Assembly (NCBI RefSeq): GCF_040790665.1
Contig: NZ_CP160849.1
Coordinates: forward strand, 682,001-746,000
Reading direction: 5' to 3'
Origin: Sulfitobacter pontiacus
GTDB taxonomy: Bacteria; Pseudomonadota; Alphaproteobacteria; Rhodobacterales; Rhodobacteraceae
Length of the DNA stretch: 64,000 nt
The position numbers and the translations under genes were made by a program. Position 1 is the stretch's first letter; each line of letters starts with the position of its first letter. Shown one piece after another: positions 54,111-63,943 of the stretch. The notes below the pieces were generated by a model. It did no database searches and was not told where the DNA came from. It saw only the letters and a list, made by a program, of their open reading frames with translations.

Positions 54111-54506
54111 ATGATCAAGCTGACCTCCCTCTTTCTGGCCATAGCCCTGACGACCCAGTGCAGTCAGGACGAAACTCTGCGGGCGTATGGGGCCGCCGAT
54201 CGCCTATGGCGCTTGCAAGAACTAAACGGGGTCCCGTTCTCAGCAAACACACAGCTGTCCTTTCCAGAAAAAGAACAGGTTACCGTTCAAGGCCCCTGCA
54301 ATCGGATGTCCGGCACGAACAAGCTGCCCTACCCTTGGTTTTCTTTTACGCTCATATCCTCCACCAAAAAGGCATGTCCTGATCTCGGCCAAGAAAACAT
54401 TGTTATCGACGCGCTCAACAACGCCACCCTCGTCGAGATTCTGAATGACGTCATGATCCTGTCTAACACCGAGGATCTTAATATGGTGTTTCGCGCCGTC
54501 GACTAA
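54111..54506 (+). CDS. META-domain lipoprotein-like protein
   Basis: A 131-residue exported protein. The N terminus ([19 protein letters not shown]) is a signal peptide with a plausible lipobox cysteine at residue 17. The rest resembles a META domain like that of Hsl[21 protein letters not shown], then [20 protein letters not shown]. Such proteins are envelope proteins of unclear function, linked in E. coli to novobiocin and heat resistance. No clear ribosome-binding site is seen. The 3' end overlaps the convergent recO gene by 29 bases. Confidence 0.75.
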   Translation: MIKLTSLFLAIALTTQCSQDETLRAYGAADRLWRLQELNGVPFSANTQLSFPEKEQVTVQGPCNRMSGTNKLPYPWFSFTLISSTKKACPDLGQENIVIDALNNATLVEILNDVMILSNTEDLNMVFRAVD

Positions 54507-55215
54507 ATGCCTCGACGTAGCGCGCGCGCGCCTCGGGTAGGGGCTTGTCCCCTAGATCGCGCGCCAAATGCCGCTCTAGGAAATATCCCGTGGTTTTGAA
54601 CGCCAGCGCAATATCCGCATCGCTCGCATCCCCTTCCCCCCGTAAAACGGGCGACAATGGCAGCATTTTATCAACCCACTCCCCCGCCCCTTCTCGGGTC
54701 ACAGCACGCCCCGTTTTCGGAGATACAAAGACCAGCCCGCTGGTCCGTCCGGTCACCGCACAGGCGCTCAGATCAAGCCCATAGCCAAGCTCGTCTAACA
54801 GGCTGATTTCCCATTGAAGATAGGCCAACGGCCACAGGTCCCCCTGCCCCAATAGATCCAGAAGCGCTTCAGTTCGACGATATAATGGCGCATGCGCTTC
54901 GCGTTCGGGCAATGCAAAGGCAAGCAGCCCCGTCACCGCATTCAACCCCGCAAGGCTCAGCCGATCATGCATTGCCAATGCGGCGCGGCTGCGGACGGGC
55001 TCTACAGTAAACGCGCCGATATGATCCTCAAGCCGTGCGCGCCATGCAATGTCTAACTGTGCGCCCGGTTGGAGAATTGGGGCAATCTTGCGACTGGTAC
55101 CGCCGCGTACGATCCCGGCGTGGCGGCCGCGCTCGGGGGTGAACACCTCGATGATGGCCGATGTCTCACCATGGCGGCGCGCGCTGAGCAAAATGCCTTG
55201 ATCGCGCCATTCCAT
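54478..55215 (-). CDS. recO: DNA repair protein RecO
   Basis: RecO of 245 residues, which helps RecR load RecA onto SSB-coated gaps. The N-terminal OB-fold begins [21 protein letters not shown], with the family's [16 protein letters not shown] helical domain follows. The zinc cysteines seen in some RecO proteins are not evident. It is the last gene of a long minus-strand run and follows the DUF1491 gene with a one-base overlap (TGATG). The era-recO association is conserved in many bacteria. Confidence 0.92.
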   Translation of the reverse strand: MEWRDQGILLSARRHGETSAIIEVFTPERGRHAGIVRGGTSRKIAPILQPGAQLDIAWRARLEDHIGAFTVEPVRSRAALAMHDRLSLAGLNAVTGLLAFALPEREAHAPLYRRTEALLDLLGQGDLWPLAYLQWEISLLDELGYGLDLSACAVTGRTSGLVFVSPKTGRAVTREGAGEWVDKMLPLSPVLRGEGDASDADIALAFKTTGYFLERHLARDLGDKPLPEARARYVEAFSRRRETPY

Positions 55216-55544
55216 CAGCTCAGCCCGTCCTCATGCAGCAGATGCCGACCTTGCCTGTCTTCTACCTCGATCACCCATAGGTCTGGATCAAAGCTGCGCT
55301 GTCGGCTGATCGACGCATCAACCTCCGGCTCCTGTCCGCTTGTCATTTCGACCCAGGTCCGCTCACCACTGATTAAATCGAAACTTTTCTGAAAAAGCTG
55401 TGCATTTCCATCGAGCGTTGCAAGCTTCACCAGAACAGCGCCGCCAGTGTCATCCCCATGCGCGACCACGAACGCGGGAATATCATACACCCGCAGCCGC
55501 GCCAGATAGGCATCGACCCAGAACCGCGCGGTCAGCCGGGCCAT
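55215..55544 (-). CDS. DUF1491 family protein
   Basis: A 109-residue soluble protein starting [17 protein letters not shown], with the family's [12 protein letters not shown] and [16 protein letters not shown] segments. This matches DUF1491, an alphaproteobacterial family of unknown function usually found next to era and recO. It lies 60 bases after era and its stop overlaps the recO start, suggesting shared expression with these RNA- and DNA-maintenance genes. Confidence 0.88.
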   Translation of the reverse strand: MARLTARFWVDAYLARLRVYDIPAFVVAHGDDTGGAVLVKLATLDGNAQLFQKSFDLISGERTWVEMTSGQEPEVDASISRQRSFDPDLWVIEVEDRQGRHLLHEDGLS

Positions 55545-55604
55545 GACAGCCCCGTCGTTCCAAATGGTGTAAAATCCTCCCCGAAGGGTCGGGCCGCACC
55601 AGAT

Positions 55605-56513
55605 CTAGACATTGCCGTCTTTGAACTCCAACCCCATCTCCGAGTAGCGCTCCGCCTCGTCCAACCAGTTCGGGCGCACTTTGACCTGCAAAAACAGGTG
55701 CACTTTCCGCCCCAGAAACTCTTCAAGCTCCTCGCGAGAGGCTTTGCTGACCGCCTTGATCGTCTCGCCCTTGCTGCCAAGCACGATCCCCTTGTGACCG
55801 TCGCGCACCACATAGATCAACTGATCCACCCGCGCAGAGCCGTCTTTACGCTCTTCCCAGTTCTCCGTCTCGACCGTCAGCTGATAGGGCAGCTCCTGAT
55901 GCAGACGCAGGGTCAGTTTCTCACGGGTCATTTCGGCGGCGATCATGCGCATGGGCAGATCGGCGATCTGGTCTTCGGGATAGAGCCACGGCCCCTCGGG
56001 CAATTCGCCTGCCAGCCATTGGCGCAACGTATCCACACCATGCCCCCGCTCGGCCGAGATCATGAATGTTTCGGCAAAATCATAGCGGTCGTTCATCTCT
56101 TTGCTCAGCCCCAACAGGACCGGCGCTTCGACACGGTCGATCTTGTTGATTGCAAGCGCGACCTTGCGCCCCTGACCGATGTCGGCGAGGCCTTCCAGGA
56201 TACGTTCGACCCCTTCGGTGATCCCGCGGTTGGCCTCGATCAGCAGAATGACAACATCGGCATCCGCAGCGCCCCCCCAAGCCGCGGCCACCATGGCGCG
56301 GTCCAGACGGCGACGGGGCTGGAACAGACCGGGCGTATCCACGAACACAAGCTGGCTTTCCCCTTCCATCGCGACCCCACGAATACGGGCGCGTGTGGTC
56401 TGCACCTTATGGGTCACGATCGACACTTTCGCGCCGACCATGCGGTTCAGCAACGTCGATTTGCCCGCGTTGGGCTCGCCGATCAGGGCGATAAATCCGG
56501 CGCGCGTGGTCAT
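55605..56513 (-). CDS. era: GTPase Era
   Basis: Era of 302 residues, a GTPase needed for 16S rRNA 3'-end maturation. The P-loop GEPNAGKST is at 12-20, the G3 motif DTPGLF near 60 and the G4 motif NKID near 126. The C-terminal KH domain includes [17 protein letters not shown], with a [17 protein letters not shown] stretch before it. The ATG overlaps the rnc stop (ATGA), a classical rnc-era pair. Confidence 0.97.
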   Translation of the reverse strand: MTTRAGFIALIGEPNAGKSTLLNRMVGAKVSIVTHKVQTTRARIRGVAMEGESQLVFVDTPGLFQPRRRLDRAMVAAAWGGAADADVVILLIEANRGITEGVERILEGLADIGQGRKVALAINKIDRVEAPVLLGLSKEMNDRYDFAETFMISAERGHGVDTLRQWLAGELPEGPWLYPEDQIADLPMRMIAAEMTREKLTLRLHQELPYQLTVETENWEERKDGSARVDQLIYVVRDGHKGIVLGSKGETIKAVSKASREELEEFLGRKVHLFLQVKVRPNWLDEAERYSEMGLEFKDGNV

Positions 56514-57196
56514 GAGGGTCTCTCCAATTGGGCCAAGAGCGTCTTGGCAGCGGCCTGTTCGGCCTGACGTTTCGATGGGGCGGACGCGACGGCGCTGGCC
56601 CCGTTTTCAATCCGGGCGGTGATGGTAAACACCGGGGCGTGGTCTGGCCCCTGCCGGTCGGTCTGAACATAGGCGGGGGGCGGCAAGCCGCGCGCTTGCG
56701 CCCATTCTTGCAGCGCGGTCTTGGCGTCGCGGGCGTCTTGCTTGACCTGCATCACGCGGTCACCCCACAATCGCAGGATCAACGCTTTGGCCTCGTCAAA
56801 TCCGCCATCCAGATAGACAGCAGCGATGATAGCCTCGATCGCGTCCCCCAACAACGCCTGCTTGCGGCGGCCGCCAGACAACATCTCTGACCGGCCAAGC
56901 TTCAGCACAGCGCCCATGTCGATCTCGCGCGCGACCTCGGCGCAGGCTTCCTTGCGCACCAAAGCGTTGAACCGCGGGGCCAGCTGCCCTTCGGTTGCGG
57001 CCGGATCAAGTTTCAGCAGCGCTTCGGCCATCACCAGCCCCAGAACGCGATCCCCCAGAAACTCGAGCCGCTGGTTGTCGTCACGATTGGCCGACGACAT
57101 AGAGGCATGGGTCACCGCGCGGTTCAACAGCTCCGGCTTGGCAAAGTGGTACCCGATGCGGCCTTCAAAGGCCCGGAGATCAGCATTCAACTTCAC
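56510..57196 (-). CDS. rnc: ribonuclease III
   Basis: RNase III of 228 residues, which cuts double-stranded RNA such as rRNA precursors. The catalytic signature [13 protein letters not shown] is at 43-55 (acidic residues include E45 and D49), and a second acidic site lies in [17 protein letters not shown]. The double-stranded RNA-binding domain fills about residues 155-226. The start is GTG at 57196, overlapping the lepB stop (GTGA). Structured spacers elsewhere in this window (rplL-rpoB, rpoB-rpoC) are possible substrates. Confidence 0.97.
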   Translation of the reverse strand: MKLNADLRAFEGRIGYHFAKPELLNRAVTHASMSSANRDDNQRLEFLGDRVLGLVMAEALLKLDPAATEGQLAPRFNALVRKEACAEVAREIDMGAVLKLGRSEMLSGGRRKQALLGDAIEAIIAAVYLDGGFDEAKALILRLWGDRVMQVKQDARDAKTALQEWAQARGLPPPAYVQTDRQGPDHAPVFTITARIENGASAVASAPSKRQAEQAAAKTLLAQLERPS

Positions 57197-58029
57197 TTGA
57201 TCGCCTTAAAGAAACGATCGCTGCGCCATGTCCAGAAGAACAACATCGACCGACCGGCCGAGCTGAACATGATCCGGTCAGCGCGACCGATCAGGTTTTC
57301 GTACGGCACGAAACCGACGCCACCGGCCTGCTGTGCCAGACGGCTATCGGCAGAGTTGTCGCGGTTGTCACCCATGAAAAAGTAATGCCCTTCTGGCACC
57401 GTGTAGACACCGGTATTATCCGACGCCTGATTGCCAATGTTCAGGATCGCATGTTCGACCCCGTTAGGGAGCACTTCGATCTGACGGGATTTTTCGCATA
57501 CACCACCGGCACCGACGGCACCGTTCTCGCAACGCGGACGCATACCCTGCGGGCCCTGACGGTCCATCACCTCTTCGAAGACACCATCGTCACGCAGTTC
57601 GACCGCCGTGCCATTGATGCTAACCACACCACCAGTGATCTGAACCTTGTCACCCGGCAAGCCGATCAGACGCTTGATGTAATCGCGACCAGACACGGGG
57701 TGACGGAAGACCACCACATCGCCGCGCTCGGGCTCTGACCCGAACAAACGCGTGTTGTCACCGTCGAACACACCGCAGACGTCTTTTGCGTCGACCTCAA
57801 TGCCGAACCGCGGCATCATCACGCTGGGACAGGATGCATAGGAATAGCCATAGGCCATTTTGTTCACGAACAGGAAATCCCCGATCAACAACGTCTCTTT
57901 CATCGACCCCGAAGGGATCCAGAAAGGCTGGAAAAACAGGGTCCGAAAGACCCCTGCGATCAACAGCGCATAGACGATTGTTTTGATGGTTTCGACAAAG
58001 GCGTTGCCGGATTTCTCTTTGGCGGCCAT
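57193..58029 (-). CDS. lepB: signal peptidase I
   Basis: LepB of 278 residues, the membrane serine protease that removes signal peptides. I start at ATG 58029 ([14 protein letters not shown]), with AGGAG seven bases upstream, in preference to the open codons before it. One N-terminal transmembrane helix (about 12-32) precedes the catalytic Ser42 in PSGSMKETL, and the general base is Lys119 in [14 protein letters not shown]. The C-terminal [17 protein letters not shown] box is present. It is coupled to rnc by overlap; lepB-rnc-era is a common bacterial order. Confidence 0.97.
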   Translation of the reverse strand: MAAKEKSGNAFVETIKTIVYALLIAGVFRTLFFQPFWIPSGSMKETLLIGDFLFVNKMAYGYSYASCPSVMMPRFGIEVDAKDVCGVFDGDNTRLFGSEPERGDVVVFRHPVSGRDYIKRLIGLPGDKVQITGGVVSINGTAVELRDDGVFEEVMDRQGPQGMRPRCENGAVGAGGVCEKSRQIEVLPNGVEHAILNIGNQASDNTGVYTVPEGHYFFMGDNRDNSADSRLAQQAGGVGFVPYENLIGRADRIMFSSAGRSMLFFWTWRSDRFFKAIK

Positions 58030-58134
58030 TTTGGCGCTCCTGTTCATGCGTTCGAGCGTTACATGCGGGTGCCATTGACGCAAGTCAAGCAACCCTGCCC
58101 CCGATCCATCGACCGAATGGGCCATGATCTGCCG

Positions 58135-58548
58135 TTAGGTCTGAATACCTGCCTTGGGGCGGGCTTCGATGACGACAAAAGCCTGTGCCCAAGGATGGTC
58201 ATCTGTCAGCGTGACGTGAATGATCGCCTCGTGGCCGTCGGGTGTCATCTTGGCCAAACGCTCCGCCGCCCAGCCGGTGACCTCCATCACGGGCTGGCCG
58301 GTGCGCAGGTTGCTCACCGCCATATCGCGCCAAGCGATGCCCATGCGCAGACCGGTGCCAAGCGCCTTTGAACATGCCTCTTTCGCGGCCCAGCGTTTGG
58401 CGTAGGTGCCCGCGACATCACGGCGACGTTCGGCCTTTTGCTGTTCAACCTCGGTGAACACGCGATTGCGGAAACGGTCGCCAAAGCGGTCCAGCGTGCC
58501 TTGAATCCGTTCGATATTCGCGAGGTCGGTGCCGATTCCCAAAATCAT
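58135..58548 (-). CDS. acpS: holo-[acyl-carrier-protein] synthase
   Basis: AcpS of 137 residues, which attaches 4'-phosphopantetheine from CoA to acyl carrier protein. The magnesium-binding Asp8 lies in [12 protein letters not shown] and the second acidic site in [15 protein letters not shown]. It lies nine bases after pdxJ and about 105 bases before lepB. The pdxJ-acpS-lepB order is conserved in many proteobacteria. Confidence 0.96.
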   Translation of the reverse strand: MILGIGTDLANIERIQGTLDRFGDRFRNRVFTEVEQQKAERRRDVAGTYAKRWAAKEACSKALGTGLRMGIAWRDMAVSNLRTGQPVMEVTGWAAERLAKMTPDGHEAIIHVTLTDDHPWAQAFVVIEARPKAGIQT

Positions 58549-58557
58549 GCCGCGCCC

Positions 58558-59310
58558 TCAGCCCTTGCGGGCGTCATCCATCAGGCGGCGCATCTCGGCG
58601 ATGGCGGGGCCAAGGCCCAGAAAGATCGCCTCGCCAATCAGGAAATGCCCGATGTTCAGCTCTTGCACCTCGGGGAAAGCTGCGACGGGGCTGACGGTAT
58701 CATAGGTCAGGCCGTGGCCCGCGTGCACTTCAAGCCCCAGATCATGGGCGAATTTTGACATCTCTTCGAGCTTTTGCAGCTCCTTTTGCGCTTCCTCCCA
58801 ATGCCCTTCGGCATAGGCGTCGCAATAGGCACCGGTGTGCAGTTCGATCACCTCTGCCCCGATGCGGTTCGCCGCCTCGATCTGGCGCTGATCGGCGGCG
58901 ATGAAGATGCTGACGCGGCTGCCCGCTTCGCGCAGAGGAGCAATAAAATGCGCCAGCCGGTTTTCCTCGCGTGCGACTTCAAGCCCGCCTTCGGTTGTCC
59001 GCTCTTCGCGCTTTTCCGGCACGATGCAGACGGCATGGGGTTTGTGGCGCAGGGCGATGGCCTGCATCTCTTCCGTGGCGGCCATCTCGAAGTTGAGCGG
59101 CACGTTCAACACCTCTTGCAGCCCTTCGATATCCGCATCGGTGATGTGGCGACGATCCTCACGCAGGTGCGCGGTGATCCCATCAGCGCCTGCCTCTTGC
59201 GCGGCGCGGGCCGCGCGCAGCGGGTCCGGATAGGCACCGCCGCGCGCGTTCCGCACAGTCGCCACGTGGTCAATATTTACGCCCAGCCGAAGCTTACCTT
59301 GTGCCGCCAT
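58558..59310 (-). CDS. pdxJ: pyridoxine 5'-phosphate synthase
   Basis: PdxJ of 250 residues. It condenses 1-deoxyxylulose-5-phosphate with 3-amino-2-oxopropyl phosphate in the DXP-dependent vitamin B6 pathway. The family patterns LGVNIDHVATVRNARGG near residue 7, EDRRHI near residue 50, ELHTGAYCDAY and VHAGHGLTYDTV are present. Its start overlaps the end of the DUF2062 gene by 17 bases. It is followed closely by acpS. Confidence 0.97.
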   Translation of the reverse strand: MAAQGKLRLGVNIDHVATVRNARGGAYPDPLRAARAAQEAGADGITAHLREDRRHITDADIEGLQEVLNVPLNFEMAATEEMQAIALRHKPHAVCIVPEKREERTTEGGLEVAREENRLAHFIAPLREAGSRVSIFIAADQRQIEAANRIGAEVIELHTGAYCDAYAEGHWEEAQKELQKLEEMSKFAHDLGLEVHAGHGLTYDTVSPVAAFPEVQELNIGHFLIGEAIFLGLGPAIAEMRRLMDDARKG

Positions 59311-59989
59311 GGTCTTTCCCTTCCAGAGCCGCCTGCTCTGCCTTGCGTTTCGCCTCTGCCTTGGCCGAGGCTTTCTTTTTCAACAAATCGAACTTGGCCT
59401 TGATCGCGCCCTTGCGCCGCTTTTGATAGGCCCGCAGCAAGGGCACGGCCAGATAATAGGCGATCGTGGCGCAGATCATGCCGGGCACGATCCCCCCGAT
59501 CAGATACGGATAGAACACCTGATGCCAGAAGACCTCAAGCCCCGACCAATCCATGTCACGGCTGGTAAAGATCGCCACAAAGTTGGCCAACAAGTCGTGA
59601 CCGGCGTCAAAGAATTTGCCCCCGAAGGACCGATGCTCCCCCGTCTGCATGTGGGAACCGAGAATCCAGTGTCCCATGGACAGCGATGACAACCCGATCG
59701 GGACATAGGTCAGCGGGTTGCCAAAAAACGTCCCCATCAATGCGGCCAGCAGATTGCCTCGCATGACACGCGATACCAGCGCCGCCACGATAAAATGCAT
59801 ACCGTAGAAGGGCGTAAACGTGGTAAAAACACCGGCCCAGATGCCACGCGCAATGCGTTCGGGCGTATCGGGCAAGCGGCGCATCCGGTGTTTGACATAG
59901 TGAAACGCCCGCGTCCAACCACCCCGAGGCCACATGAATTCAGCCATCGCGCGCACTGTCGGCTTTGGATCGCGGCGTTTGAAAATCAA
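59294..59989 (-). CDS. DUF2062 membrane protein
   Basis: A 231-residue inner-membrane protein. The start appears to be TTG at 59989, seven bases after AAGGA; an ATG at 59947 would remove 14 residues. The DUF2062 core, with IARGIWAGVFTTFTPFYGMH and TFFGNPLTYVP, spans about residues 40-195 and contains three or four hydrophobic helices. The C-terminal 40 residues are a Lys/Ala-rich, probably helical, cytoplasmic tail. The function is unknown, and the gene overlaps pdxJ. It lies 34 bases after rsh. Confidence 0.85.
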   Translation of the reverse strand: MIFKRRDPKPTVRAMAEFMWPRGGWTRAFHYVKHRMRRLPDTPERIARGIWAGVFTTFTPFYGMHFIVAALVSRVMRGNLLAALMGTFFGNPLTYVPIGLSSLSMGHWILGSHMQTGEHRSFGGKFFDAGHDLLANFVAIFTSRDMDWSGLEVFWHQVFYPYLIGGIVPGMICATIAYYLAVPLLRAYQKRRKGAIKAKFDLLKKKASAKAEAKRKAEQAALEGKDHGGTR

Positions 59990-60023
59990 CAGTTCGTCCT
60001 TGGGTCAGTGCAGTCCGGGCGGA

Positions 60024-62174
60024 TCATGCGTCTTTGGTACCTGCCTTGAACAAGTCGGGGTTCCGGTATCGGCTGATCTCGGCCACCTCGCTTTCGGCCT
60101 CCAACATCGGGATCAAAGAATGCAGATGCGCAATGTCTCGCAGTTCTACGTAGATCAACAACCGGTAAAAGTCAGGCTTGCGGTCCAAAAATTCCAGATC
60201 TGCGATATTGGCAGAGGATTGGCCGATGAGCGTACAAATCCGCCCCAGCACGCCCGCCCCATTGCCGATGGTCAAATCCAGTGTCGCCCCATAGATCGCG
60301 GGATGTGGCCCGTCGTGCCAACGCAGGTCCAGCCAGCGTTCGGGCTGGTCCTCGTAATGCGACAGACGCTCGCAATCGATGGTGTGGATTTTGACGCCCT
60401 GCCCGCGGAAGGTGATGCCGACAATGCGTTCCCCCGGCAGCGCCTGACAACAAGGCGACCGGTCAAAGGATTGCCCCGCTTCCAGCCCCACCACCGCGCG
60501 CTTGCGGTCGACATGTTCGCCGGGTTTGGGGCGCAGGTTGGGATAGACGGCCTGCACCACTTCTTGGCCCGTCAGTTCGGCAGAGCCAAGTTGCGCCAAA
60601 AGCTCCTCCGCGCTGGAGAGGCGCAGGTTGCGCGCCGCGGTGCGCAGCACTTTCTCCGTCGCCGATTTATTCATCTGCTCGAAGGCAGAGCGGGCAAGTT
60701 CGCGCCCGAGGCTGACAAAGCGCGCGCGATCCAGTTCACGCAGCGACCGACGGATCGCCGTCTTGGCCTTGCCCGTCGTTGCGATATCCAGCCATGTCGC
60801 CTGCGGTGTCTGACCTTGGGCGGTAATGATCTCGATCGACTGGCCGTTTTTCACCCGCGTCCACAAAGGCACGCGCATCCCGTCGATCTTGGCACCCACG
60901 CAGGCAGACCCGATTCGCGTGTGGATCGCATAGGCGAAATCAATCGGCGTCGCCCCACGCGGCAGCTTGACCACCTCGCCTTTGGGGGTAAAGCAGAACA
61001 CCTGATCGGCGTACATCTCAAGCTTGACCGCCTCGAGGAAATCCTCGTGATCCTCCTCGGAATCAAGCTGCTCTGTCAGTTGCGCGACCCATTTGACCGG
61101 ATCAACAGCAAAGGGGTTCCGCGACCGCACGCCGTCACGATAGGACCAATGCGCCGCCACACCGGATTCAGCGACATCATGCATCTGCCGCGTTCTGATC
61201 TGCACCTCGACCCGTTTGCCGTCACGGCCAGAGACGGTGGTATGGATCGACCGGTAACCGTTCGTCTTGGGCTGGCTGATATAATCCTTGAACCGGCCCG
61301 GCACGGCCCGCCAGCGCCGATGGATAGTGCCAAGCGCGCGATAACATTCATCCTCCGAGGCGGTGATAACGCGGAAACCGTAAATATCCGATAAACGGGA
61401 AAAGGATTGCTGCTTTTCCTGCATCTTGCGCCAGATCGAATACGGTTTTTTCGCCCGCCCAAAGACTTCGGCCTCGATCCCGGCTTTCTCAAGCTCGTGC
61501 CGCATGTCGCCGGTGATTCGTTGGATGACATCGCCAGTTTCGCGCTGAAGGGTGATAAAGCGCCGGATGATCGACTGCCGCCCTTCGGGGTTGAGCACGC
61601 GAAAGGCCAGATCCTCAAGCTCTTCGCGCATCCATTGCATGCCCATACGCCCCGCAAGAGGCGCATAGATATCCATTGTTTCACGAGCTTTCTGGATCTG
61701 CTTGTCAGGGCGCATCGACTTGATCGTGCGCATATTATGCAGCCGATCCGCCAACTTAACCAAAATAACCCGCAGATCTTTCGACATTGCCATGAACAGC
61801 TTGCGAAAGTTCTCGGCCTGTTTTGTCTCGTTGGAATTCAGTTGCAGGTTGGTCAGCTTGGTCACGCCATCGACCAGTTCAGCGACATCATGCCCGAACT
61901 TTTCATCGACGCTGCTATAAGACGCTTTCGTGTCCTCGATCGTGTCGTGCAGCAATGCGGTGATGATGGTCGCGTCATCCAGCTGCTGTTCGGTCAAAAT
62001 GGCCGCGACAGAGACCGGATGCGTGAAATAGGGCTCTCCGGAATGGCGGAACTGGCCCTCGTGCATCTGCTGGCCATAGTCATAGGCCAGCCTGATCTGA
62101 TTTTCGTTCGTCTTAGGGTTATAGGCGCGCACAAGCGCGATAAGGTCGTCAGCCGTAATGTCGGCGGTATTCAT
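60024..62174 (-). CDS. rsh: bifunctional (p)ppGpp synthetase/hydrolase (RSH)
   Basis: A RelA/SpoT homologue of 716 residues, the only stringent-response enzyme seen here. The hydrolase domain is intact, with H52 and the catalytic HD at H76-D77 followed by EDT at 80-82. The synthetase domain has YRSIHTTVSG from Y307. TGS (about 390-450) and C-terminal ACT domains follow. Both activities therefore look intact. It lies between rpoZ and the DUF2062 gene; the rpoZ-rsh association matches the spoT locus of other proteobacteria and is apt because omega forms a ppGpp site on RNA polymerase. Confidence 0.96.
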   Translation of the reverse strand: MNTADITADDLIALVRAYNPKTNENQIRLAYDYGQQMHEGQFRHSGEPYFTHPVSVAAILTEQQLDDATIITALLHDTIEDTKASYSSVDEKFGHDVAELVDGVTKLTNLQLNSNETKQAENFRKLFMAMSKDLRVILVKLADRLHNMRTIKSMRPDKQIQKARETMDIYAPLAGRMGMQWMREELEDLAFRVLNPEGRQSIIRRFITLQRETGDVIQRITGDMRHELEKAGIEAEVFGRAKKPYSIWRKMQEKQQSFSRLSDIYGFRVITASEDECYRALGTIHRRWRAVPGRFKDYISQPKTNGYRSIHTTVSGRDGKRVEVQIRTRQMHDVAESGVAAHWSYRDGVRSRNPFAVDPVKWVAQLTEQLDSEEDHEDFLEAVKLEMYADQVFCFTPKGEVVKLPRGATPIDFAYAIHTRIGSACVGAKIDGMRVPLWTRVKNGQSIEIITAQGQTPQATWLDIATTGKAKTAIRRSLRELDRARFVSLGRELARSAFEQMNKSATEKVLRTAARNLRLSSAEELLAQLGSAELTGQEVVQAVYPNLRPKPGEHVDRKRAVVGLEAGQSFDRSPCCQALPGERIVGITFRGQGVKIHTIDCERLSHYEDQPERWLDLRWHDGPHPAIYGATLDLTIGNGAGVLGRICTLIGQSSANIADLEFLDRKPDFYRLLIYVELRDIAHLHSLIPMLEAESEVAEISRYRNPDLFKAGTKDA

Positions 62175-62210
62175 ACCTGTCCTGCCTATAAGCCCCGAAG
62201 GGCGCGGGCC

Positions 62211-62564
62211 TTAGCCCTGCCCTTGTGCCGCCATCAACTGCCGCAGCAGCATTTCTTCGGACATGCTGTCCTCTTCGGGCTTGTCTTGCTCAGCCCCCAT
62301 AAGAAGCGCCATTGCGTCCTCTTCGGGTTCATCAACCTCGATCTGGTTCTGGTTGCTTTCGATCAGGCGCTCGCGCAGCTCATCGGCCGATTGGGTTTCA
62401 TCCGCAATCTCGCGCAGGGACACGACAGGGTTTTTGTCGTTATCGCGATCAACAGTAACCGTAGAACCAGCCGCAATTTCACGCGCACGATGCGCGGCAA
62501 GCATGACAAGCTCGAACCGGTTTGGCACTTTATCTACACAATCTTCGACAGTGACGCGGGCCAT
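62211..62564 (-). CDS. rpoZ: RNA polymerase subunit omega
   Basis: Omega of 117 residues, which assists beta' folding and, in proteobacteria, helps form a ppGpp-binding site. The conserved [20 protein letters not shown], with [10 protein letters not shown] following, is intact. The C-terminal half (after about residue 65) is acidic and Gln-rich. It lies 36 bases before rsh on the same strand. Confidence 0.95.
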   Translation of the reverse strand: MARVTVEDCVDKVPNRFELVMLAAHRAREIAAGSTVTVDRDNDKNPVVSLREIADETQSADELRERLIESNQNQIEVDEPEEDAMALLMGAEQDKPEEDSMSEEMLLRQLMAAQGQG

Positions 62565-62634
62565 GGGGATGCTCCAATCATGAATGCTGCAAGAAGCCGA
62601 CTATTTAGAAGCCATCGGCGGAATTTACAAGGGC

Positions 62635-63237
62635 CTATTCCAGCGGCCACACCCCCTTTTTATCTGCCTCTGGCAGGTCATTCAACATCTCGCGAACGGT
62701 TTTGCCGATCAGTGGGTGACACCAGTCCGGCGCGATGTCCGCCAGCGGCACCAAAACAAAGGCACGATCCTGAAGCCGCGGGTGCGGCAGGATCAGCTGG
62801 TCAGGCGCTTTGAGCATCTGCTGTTCAAGCGGAATCTCCCGCCAATCGGTCTGCGTCTGTACATCCGGCAACACCACATCCCCCATCGCGATGAGATCCA
62901 GATCGACCGTCCGAGGGGCCCACCGGCTTTGCCGCTCGCGCCCAAGCCCTGCTTCGACGGCATGAAGAATAGCTAAAACTTGATCCGGCTCCCCTTCCAC
63001 CCTTATACTAGCGGTTGTATTTACGAAATTCGGGCCCGACCCCTCGGGAAACGCATAGGTTGAGTAAAACGGGCTAAGAGCGGCAACCCGCGCGCCCATA
63101 CCGACCATAATATCAAGGGCCCGACGCAGAGTTTCCGCCGGCCCTCCCGCAACTGATGATTGATTGCTCCCGAGGGCGATCAGCGCGCACTTGCCGATTT
63201 CACCCCCCTTGGGGTCAGGGATGGCCAATGTCTTCAC
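62635..63237 (-). CDS. folK: 2-amino-4-hydroxy-6-hydroxymethyldihydropteridine pyrophosphokinase
   Basis: FolK of 200 residues, transferring pyrophosphate from ATP in folate synthesis. The N-terminal ALIALGSNQSS near residue 18, the catalytic RWAPRTVDLDLI near residue 105, and HPRLQDRAFVLVPL near residue 151 are diagnostic. The start is GTG at 63237 with GAGG upstream, giving a somewhat extended N terminus (MKTLAIPDPKGGEIGK). It is the first gene of the long minus-strand run. Confidence 0.95.
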   Translation of the reverse strand: MKTLAIPDPKGGEIGKCALIALGSNQSSVAGGPAETLRRALDIMVGMGARVAALSPFYSTYAFPEGSGPNFVNTTASIRVEGEPDQVLAILHAVEAGLGRERQSRWAPRTVDLDLIAMGDVVLPDVQTQTDWREIPLEQQMLKAPDQLILPHPRLQDRAFVLVPLADIAPDWCHPLIGKTVREMLNDLPEADKKGVWPLE

Positions 63238-63365
63238 TTGCTGCCTCTCGAAAAAACCTTAGTTAGTATTGCATTCATAGTCGGAAACTAAATTTGAAAC
63301 ATTTCGTTTTATAGCGGCTCTACACGACGCAAATTTCCGAACGACGTGTATTAGGAAGGCACTTC

Positions 63366-63911
63366 ATGTTCTACAAGGACGAACGGCTCGCTTTATTCAT
63401 CGACGGCTCCAACCTTTACGCAGCAGCCAAGAACCTGGGTTTTGACATTGATTACAAGCTACTGCGGCAGGAGTTCATGCGTCGCGGCAAACTGCTGCGT
63501 GCCTTTTACTACACCGCTTTGCTGGAAAATGACGAATACTCTCCCATACGCCCGCTGGTCGACTGGCTGAACTATAACGGGTTCTCCATGGTGACCAAAC
63601 CGGCCAAGGAATACACCGACAGCATGGGCCGCCGGAAGGTCAAAGGGAACATGGATATTGAGCTTGCGGTCGACGCGATGGAGCTTGCGCCACATCTTGA
63701 CCACATCGTGATCTTCTCTGGTGACGGCGATTTCCGCCCGTTGGTCGAAAGCCTTCAACGTCAGGGCGTGCGCGTCTCTGTTGTCAGCACGATCCGCAGC
63801 CAACCGCCCATGATCTCGGACGAGCTGCGCCGCCAAGTGGACAACTTTATCGAACTCGAAGACCTGCGCGACGTTATTGGCCGGCCTCCACGTGAAACAT
63901 CTGACGAATAA
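63366..63911 (+). CDS. NYN-domain (LabA/DUF88-like) protein
   Basis: A 181-residue protein with a NYN domain, the PIN-like nuclease fold. The conserved acidic residues lie in FIDGSNLYAA near residue 12, KGNMDIELAVDAMELA near residue 95, and IVIFSGDGDFRPLVESL near residue 115, so it is probably an active ribonuclease. A strong AGGAAGG site precedes the ATG by six bases. It is read divergently from folK. A role in RNA turnover is likely, but no target is known. LabA-type relatives in cyanobacteria affect clock output, which has no bearing here. Confidence 0.87.
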   Translation: MFYKDERLALFIDGSNLYAAAKNLGFDIDYKLLRQEFMRRGKLLRAFYYTALLENDEYSPIRPLVDWLNYNGFSMVTKPAKEYTDSMGRRKVKGNMDIELAVDAMELAPHLDHIVIFSGDGDFRPLVESLQRQGVRVSVVSTIRSQPPMISDELRRQVDNFIELEDLRDVIGRPPRETSDE

Positions 63912-63943
63912 CCCGCGACGGCGCGCCTAAATCTCCGCATCCC